A stretch of DNA of 64,000 nt from Streptomyces acidicola. Its GTDB lineage: Bacteria; Actinomycetota; Actinomycetes; Streptomycetales; Streptomycetaceae. Under the pieces are notes generated by a model. That model did no database searches, was not told where the DNA came from, and worked only from the letters and a program-made list of their open reading frames with translations. Position 1 is the first letter of the stretch; every line of letters begins with the position of its first letter. The stretch spans positions 18,470-82,469 of the forward strand of contig NZ_VMNX01000010.1 in NCBI RefSeq assembly GCF_009377235.1, read 5' to 3'. Positions 60,768 through 64,000 of this stretch are shown in pieces. The position numbers and the translations under genes are program-made.

Positions 60768-61658
60768 TCAGCTCAGTGTGGAGGGTTCCGTGGCATCGAC
60801 GTCTTGAGTGGCGGCCCAGGAGGCGAGGAGGCGCAGGCCCTCTTCGGAGGGTGAGCCGGGTTCGGCAGTGTAGATGGTGAGGGTGAGGCCGGGTTCGGCG
60901 GCCATCTCCAAGCCCTCGAAGGCGAGGGTGAGGCCGCCCACGGCGTGGTGGTGGAAGCGTTTGGTGCCGGTGCCGTGGTGGCGGACGTTGTGGGCGCCCC
61001 AGCGGGTGCGGAACTCGTCGCTGCGGGTGGACAGCTCGCCGACGAGGTCTTGCAGATCCTTGTCGTGGGGATTGCGGCCGGCTTCGGTGCGCAAGATGGC
61101 GACGGCGACGTCGGCGAAGGAGTCCCAGTCCGGGTAGAAGCGGCGGGAGGCGGGGTCGAGGAAGTTGAAGCGGGCCAGGTTCATCTGGTTACCGGGTGTG
61201 GCGTAGGCGTCGGTGTAGAAGGCTCGGAACAGCTGGTTCGCGGCGAGGATGTCCATGCGGCCGTTGCGGACGAACGCGGGCCCGGCGGTGATGGCGTCCA
61301 GGGTCCACTGAAGGCTGCGGTGCGGCTTCCACTGGTCCCTGGTACGTCGACGGCGGGGGCGGGTGAGGGCGTCGGAGCCGTCGGCGGCCTGGGCCAGATG
61401 CAGTAGGTGGGCGCGTTCGGCGTCGTCGAGTTGGAGGGCGCGGGCGAGGGCCTCGAGGACGGCCGGGGAGACGCCCGCGAGGGTGCCGCGTTCGAGTTTG
61501 GAGTAGTACTCGACGCTCATGTCGGCCAGGGCCGCGACCTCGCTGCGGCGCAGGCCCGGCACGCGGCGCCGGGATCCGGACGGCAGTCCGGCCTGCTCTG
61601 GGGTGATCTTTGCGCGCCGCGAGGTGAGGAACTCGCGGACCTCTTCACGGTTGTCCAC
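60768..61658 (-). CDS. XRE-family regulator with MmyB-like ligand domain
   Basis: 296 aa from GTG 61658. The N-terminal HTH_31 begins EVREFLTSRRAKITPEQAGL and continues VPGLRRSEVAALADMSVEYY then SKLERGTLAGVSPAVLEALA. The C-terminal MmyB-LBD contains WTLDAITAGPAFVRNGRMDI, LAANQLFRAFY, FNFLDPASRRFYPDWDSFAD and AHNVRHHGTGTKRFHHHAVG. This class controls neighbouring oxidoreductase operons. It diverges from the alcohol dehydrogenase gene; a perfect palindrome lies upstream. Confidence 0.88.
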   Translation of the reverse strand: MDNREEVREFLTSRRAKITPEQAGLPSGSRRRVPGLRRSEVAALADMSVEYYSKLERGTLAGVSPAVLEALARALQLDDAERAHLLHLAQAADGSDALTRPRRRRTRDQWKPHRSLQWTLDAITAGPAFVRNGRMDILAANQLFRAFYTDAYATPGNQMNLARFNFLDPASRRFYPDWDSFADVAVAILRTEAGRNPHDKDLQDLVGELSTRSDEFRTRWGAHNVRHHGTGTKRFHHHAVGGLTLAFEGLEMAAEPGLTLTIYTAEPGSPSEEGLRLLASWAATQDVDATEPSTLS

Positions 61659-61693
61659 ACCTCGACGGTACGTCCCGCCGACGGCCAGAGGGA

Positions 61694-61708
61694 TGTACTG
61701 CCAGTACA
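61694..61708. promoter_or_regulatory. Perfect palindrome in the XRE/alcohol-dehydrogenase gap
   Basis: TGTACTG-C-CAGTACA is a perfect 7+1+7 inverted repeat, 36 bp upstream of the XRE start and about 200 bp upstream of the dehydrogenase. It is a strong operator candidate for the regulator. Confidence 0.65.
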
Positions 61709-61906
61709 CCCCTTGTCAGTGACTCGATGCCCGCGCGAACGGGGGGTTACCTGGGGGTCGTGGTGCTTCTCCTTCCGGCCGACGCCGGTGAGGGAGGGGC
61801 CCGCACCCGGCTCGGGTGGTCCGCCGCCTGCGCTCCGGGTCCGCACCCTTTACCCGGTGGTCGCCAGCACACGCTGCTGGCGCCACAGCACGCGAAGGAA
61901 TCCCTC

Positions 61907-62923
61907 ATGCGCGGCGCAGTAATCCATGCCCCCGGCGACATCCGCTTCGAGACCCTGGACGACCCGAAGATCCTCAAGCCGACCGACGCGATCATCCGCA
62001 CGGCCGTGACCTGCGTGTGCGGCTCGGACCTGTGGCCCTATCGCGGGCTGGAGCCGACCGACGCAGCGCATCCGATGGGCCACGAGTACGTCGGCTTCGT
62101 GGAGGAGGTCGGATCCGAGGTCACTTCGGTGAAGCCGGGCCAGTTCGTCGTCGGCTCGTTCGCGACCTCGGACAACATCTGTGCGAATTGCCGGAACGGC
62201 TTCCAGTCGAGTTGTCTGAACCGCGAGTTCATGAGCACCTGCCAGGCCGACTACGTGCGTATCCCGAACGCGCAGGGCACCCTGGTCGCCACCGCCGGCG
62301 TACCCGGCGAGGAGTTCTGGCCCGGCTTGCTGGCCGTATCGGACGTGATGGGCACCGGCTGGTGGGCCGCCGACGCCGCCGAGGTCAAGCCCGGCTCCAC
62401 CGCGGTGGTCGTCGGGGACGGCGCAGTCGGCCTGTGCGCGGTGATCGCCGCGAAGGAGATGGGCGCGGAGCGGATCATTGCCATGTCCCGGCACGAGCCG
62501 AGGCAGAAGCTCGCAGTCGAGTTCGGCGCCACCGACATCGTCACCGAGCGCGGTGAGGAGGGCGTGGCTCGGATCAAGGAGCTGACCGGAGGGATCGGCG
62601 CCGACAGCGTGCTGGAGTGCGTCGGCACGGCGCAGGCGATGCAGCAGGCACTCCACTCGGCTCGACCGGGCGGCAACGTCGGCTTTGTCGGCGTTCCGCA
62701 CGAGGTCGCGGTCGACGGGCAGGAGCTGTTCTTCTCGCACGTCGGCCTGCGCGGCGGTCCCGCACCCGTCCGCCGCTACCTGACCGACTTGATCGACCGT
62801 GTCCTGACCGGCGCCATCGACCCGGGCAAGGTCTTCGACCTCACCCTTCCGCTGGACCAGGTCGCCGAGGGCTACAAGGCGATGGACGAGCGCCGCGCCA
62901 TCAAGACTCTCCTCACGCCCTGA
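61907..62923 (+). CDS. Zinc-dependent alcohol dehydrogenase family protein
   Basis: 338 aa. Catalytic-zinc ligands are in VTCVCGSDLWPYRG (Cys38) and PMGHEYVGFVEEVG (His59, Glu60). The structural-zinc loop ATSDNICANCRNGFQSSCLN has three of the usual four cysteines. The Rossmann motif is AVVVGDGAVGLCAVIAAKEM (GxGxxG). The C-terminal ALHSARPGGNVGFVGVPHEV is standard. GAAGGAATCCCTC precedes the ATG. First gene of an operon with a decayed SDR and a lipoprotein, controlled by the divergent XRE regulator. Confidence 0.9.
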   Translation: MRGAVIHAPGDIRFETLDDPKILKPTDAIIRTAVTCVCGSDLWPYRGLEPTDAAHPMGHEYVGFVEEVGSEVTSVKPGQFVVGSFATSDNICANCRNGFQSSCLNREFMSTCQADYVRIPNAQGTLVATAGVPGEEFWPGLLAVSDVMGTGWWAADAAEVKPGSTAVVVGDGAVGLCAVIAAKEMGAERIIAMSRHEPRQKLAVEFGATDIVTERGEEGVARIKELTGGIGADSVLECVGTAQAMQQALHSARPGGNVGFVGVPHEVAVDGQELFFSHVGLRGGPAPVRRYLTDLIDRVLTGAIDPGKVFDLTLPLDQVAEGYKAMDERRAIKTLLTP

Positions 62924-62992
62924 CCCCGCCCCACCCGCGGGCCCGGTCACGCACAGGTCGGTTTCGGCACCTCTCTTCGTCAAGGACTCACC

Positions 62993-63432
62993 ATGACCAC
63001 GTTCGCACTGGTCGGCGCAGGCCCCGGTCTGGGCCTGGCCATCGCCCGCCGCTTCGGCAAAAAGGTCGCCGCCGACCTGGATGCCCCGCTGGCCGTCTCC
63101 GTGAAGGGCCCTCTCACCTGCGTGAACGCGGTACTGCCTGGCTGCGCGCGCTCGGCTGGGGCACGCTGCTGTTCGTCAACGGCGGCTGCGCGGTGCGCCC
63201 GCACCCGGACCGGGCCGGCACCTCGATGGCGTTCGCCGGTGAGAGCGCCTACGCGGCGATGCTGCACAAGGCCCTCGCCCCGGAGAACATCCACGCCACG
63301 CAGCTGATCGTCCCCGGTGCGATCCGCCCCGACGCCGAGCACTTCAGCCCCGAGGCGCTGGCCGCGCGCCTGTACACCCTGCACACCGACTGCGACGGCT
63401 TCAGGCACTACGCCGAGCCCATGCCCGACTGA
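62993..63432 (+). pseudogene. SDR gene with internal deletion and frameshift
   Basis: The 5' part reads MTTFALVGAGPGLGLAIARR then FGKKVAADLDAPLAVS, an SDR nucleotide-binding start. From about 63140 another frame continues TLLFVNGGCAVRPHPDRAGT, FAGESAYAAMLHKALAPENI then HATQLIVPGAIRPDAEHFSP, an SDR C-terminal half. Roughly 80-100 codons between them, including the NNAG region, are missing. Confidence 0.75.
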
Positions 63433-63450
63433 CCCGCAGGACGGCACCCC

Positions 63451-63993
63451 GTGACCTTCCCCCCTCGCCACGCCCTGACCGCCGCCGCCATCGTCAGCGC
63501 GCTGCTGCTGGCCGTGACCGCATGCTCCGAGGACTCGCCCGAGCAGGCCCCCTTGTCCGCATCCGCCACCTCCTCGGCGTCGGCGTCGGAGCAGCCGCAG
63601 ACCTCGGCGTCGGCCAGTCCCTCCGGCTCAGACAGGAGCACCCCGATGGACATCCGCGTCACCCTCGACGGGCAGCCCATCGCGGGCACCCTGAACGACA
63701 GCCCCGCCGCCCATGACCTCGCCTCCCTGCTCCCGCTCACCCTGGACCTGGAGGACTTCCACGGAACCGAGCGGATCGCCGACCCGCCGCGGAAGCTGAC
63801 CACCGAGAACGCCCCCGAACCGGAAGCCCCCAAGACCGGGGACCTCACCTACTACGCCCCGTGGGGCAACCTCGCCGTCTTCTACAAGGACGGCCCCTCC
63901 GCCTCCTCGGACCTGCTGGTCCTCGGCCACATCGACGCCGCCGCCGACCAACTGTCCGGGGCCGACCGCATCACCATCGAAGCCGCCCCCTGA
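63451..63993 (+). CDS. Lipoprotein with cyclophilin-like fold
   Basis: 180 aa from GTG 63451. The signal ends in the lipobox LAVTAC (Cys25), followed by a Ser/Ala/Pro-rich linker (about 26-65). The domain MDIRVTLDGQPIAGTLNDSP, HDLASLLPLTLDLEDFHGTE, TGDLTYYAPWGNLAVFYKDG and LLVLGHIDAAADQL matches Cyclophil_like (cyclophilin fold without proline isomerase activity). It follows the SDR stop by 18 bp, so it is probably in the alcohol dehydrogenase operon, acting on the outer face of the membrane. Confidence 0.85.
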   Translation: MTFPPRHALTAAAIVSALLLAVTACSEDSPEQAPLSASATSSASASEQPQTSASASPSGSDRSTPMDIRVTLDGQPIAGTLNDSPAAHDLASLLPLTLDLEDFHGTERIADPPRKLTTENAPEPEAPKTGDLTYYAPWGNLAVFYKDGPSASSDLLVLGHIDAAADQLSGADRITIEAAP

Positions 63994-64000
63994 CCACACC

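Overview
Very high GC, codon-position-3 GC bias, GTG starts, ATGA/GTGA stop-start overlaps and family content (SigE-type sigma factor, CdaR and MmyB-type regulators, DUF1707, DUF6461, PknB-type kinase, Tat-exported proteins, F420/FMN luciferase-like oxidoreductases) point to an actinomycete, most likely Streptomyces. The many metabolic and regulatory genes mixed with decayed insertion sequences and recombinases look like an accessory (chromosome-arm-like) region. No rRNA, tRNA or CRISPR array was recognised.

1-13.7 kb: the left edge holds a probable conflict system on the minus strand, an EACC1 protein followed by the start of a caspase-like protein with 14 tandem 9-bp repeats right after its start codon. 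Then come a VOC protein, a decayed bile-acid-symporter-like gene next to an IS110 tail, a histidine phosphatase, a two-domain PPDK-like protein coupled to a winged-helix protein and diverging from a TetR regulator, a secreted-protein gene with an in-frame stop, relics of IS21 and of a tyrosine recombinase, a DUF1707 protein, a DUF6461 protein, a truncated Pycsar-effector-like ORF abutting a DUF6262-type gene, a methyltransferase/MerR divergent pair and an SMI1/KNR4 protein.

14-29 kb: pyruvate oxidase (poxB), a Tat-exported metallo-beta-lactamase-fold hydrolase, IS701 and IS1380 relics, a CdaR-type regulator diverging from an MFS / FAD amino-acid-oxidase / SnoaL operon, a secreted HAD phosphatase with a possible PHO box, an IS5 relic, integrase debris and a polytopic membrane protein.

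29.2-43.3 kb: the best candidate for an undescribed system, a 14-kb catabolic cluster. It holds a zinc-type alcohol dehydrogenase, two SDRs, two luciferase-like monooxygenases with a flavin reductase, two SnoaL-like proteins, three crotonases, an acyl-CoA ligase, an AhpD/CMD-like protein and two TetR regulators. The two central operons diverge from a 28-bp promoter element present as a mirrored near-copy. The likely logic is oxygenation by FMNH2-dependent monooxygenases, alcohol/ketone oxidation, CoA activation and beta-oxidation-like breakdown. The substrate cannot be read from the sequence.

43.3-64 kb: transposase debris, a truncated HxlR and a truncated TetR, a membrane Ser/Thr kinase, a defective IS5-family element with both inverted repeats, an NMT1/SsuA-like binding protein with an SDR lacking the usual catalytic Tyr and a TetR gene split by a frameshift, a frameshifted quinone reductase, a beta-lactamase-family hydrolase/TetR pair with three operator-like sites, integrase debris overlapping a truncated Cys-rich gene, a luciferase-like oxidoreductase, a SigE sigma factor with a membrane partner, a GNAT acetyltransferase, two zinc-ribbon proteins (one lacking a start), and an MmyB-type regulator with a perfect palindrome facing an alcohol dehydrogenase operon that ends in a cyclophilin-like lipoprotein.
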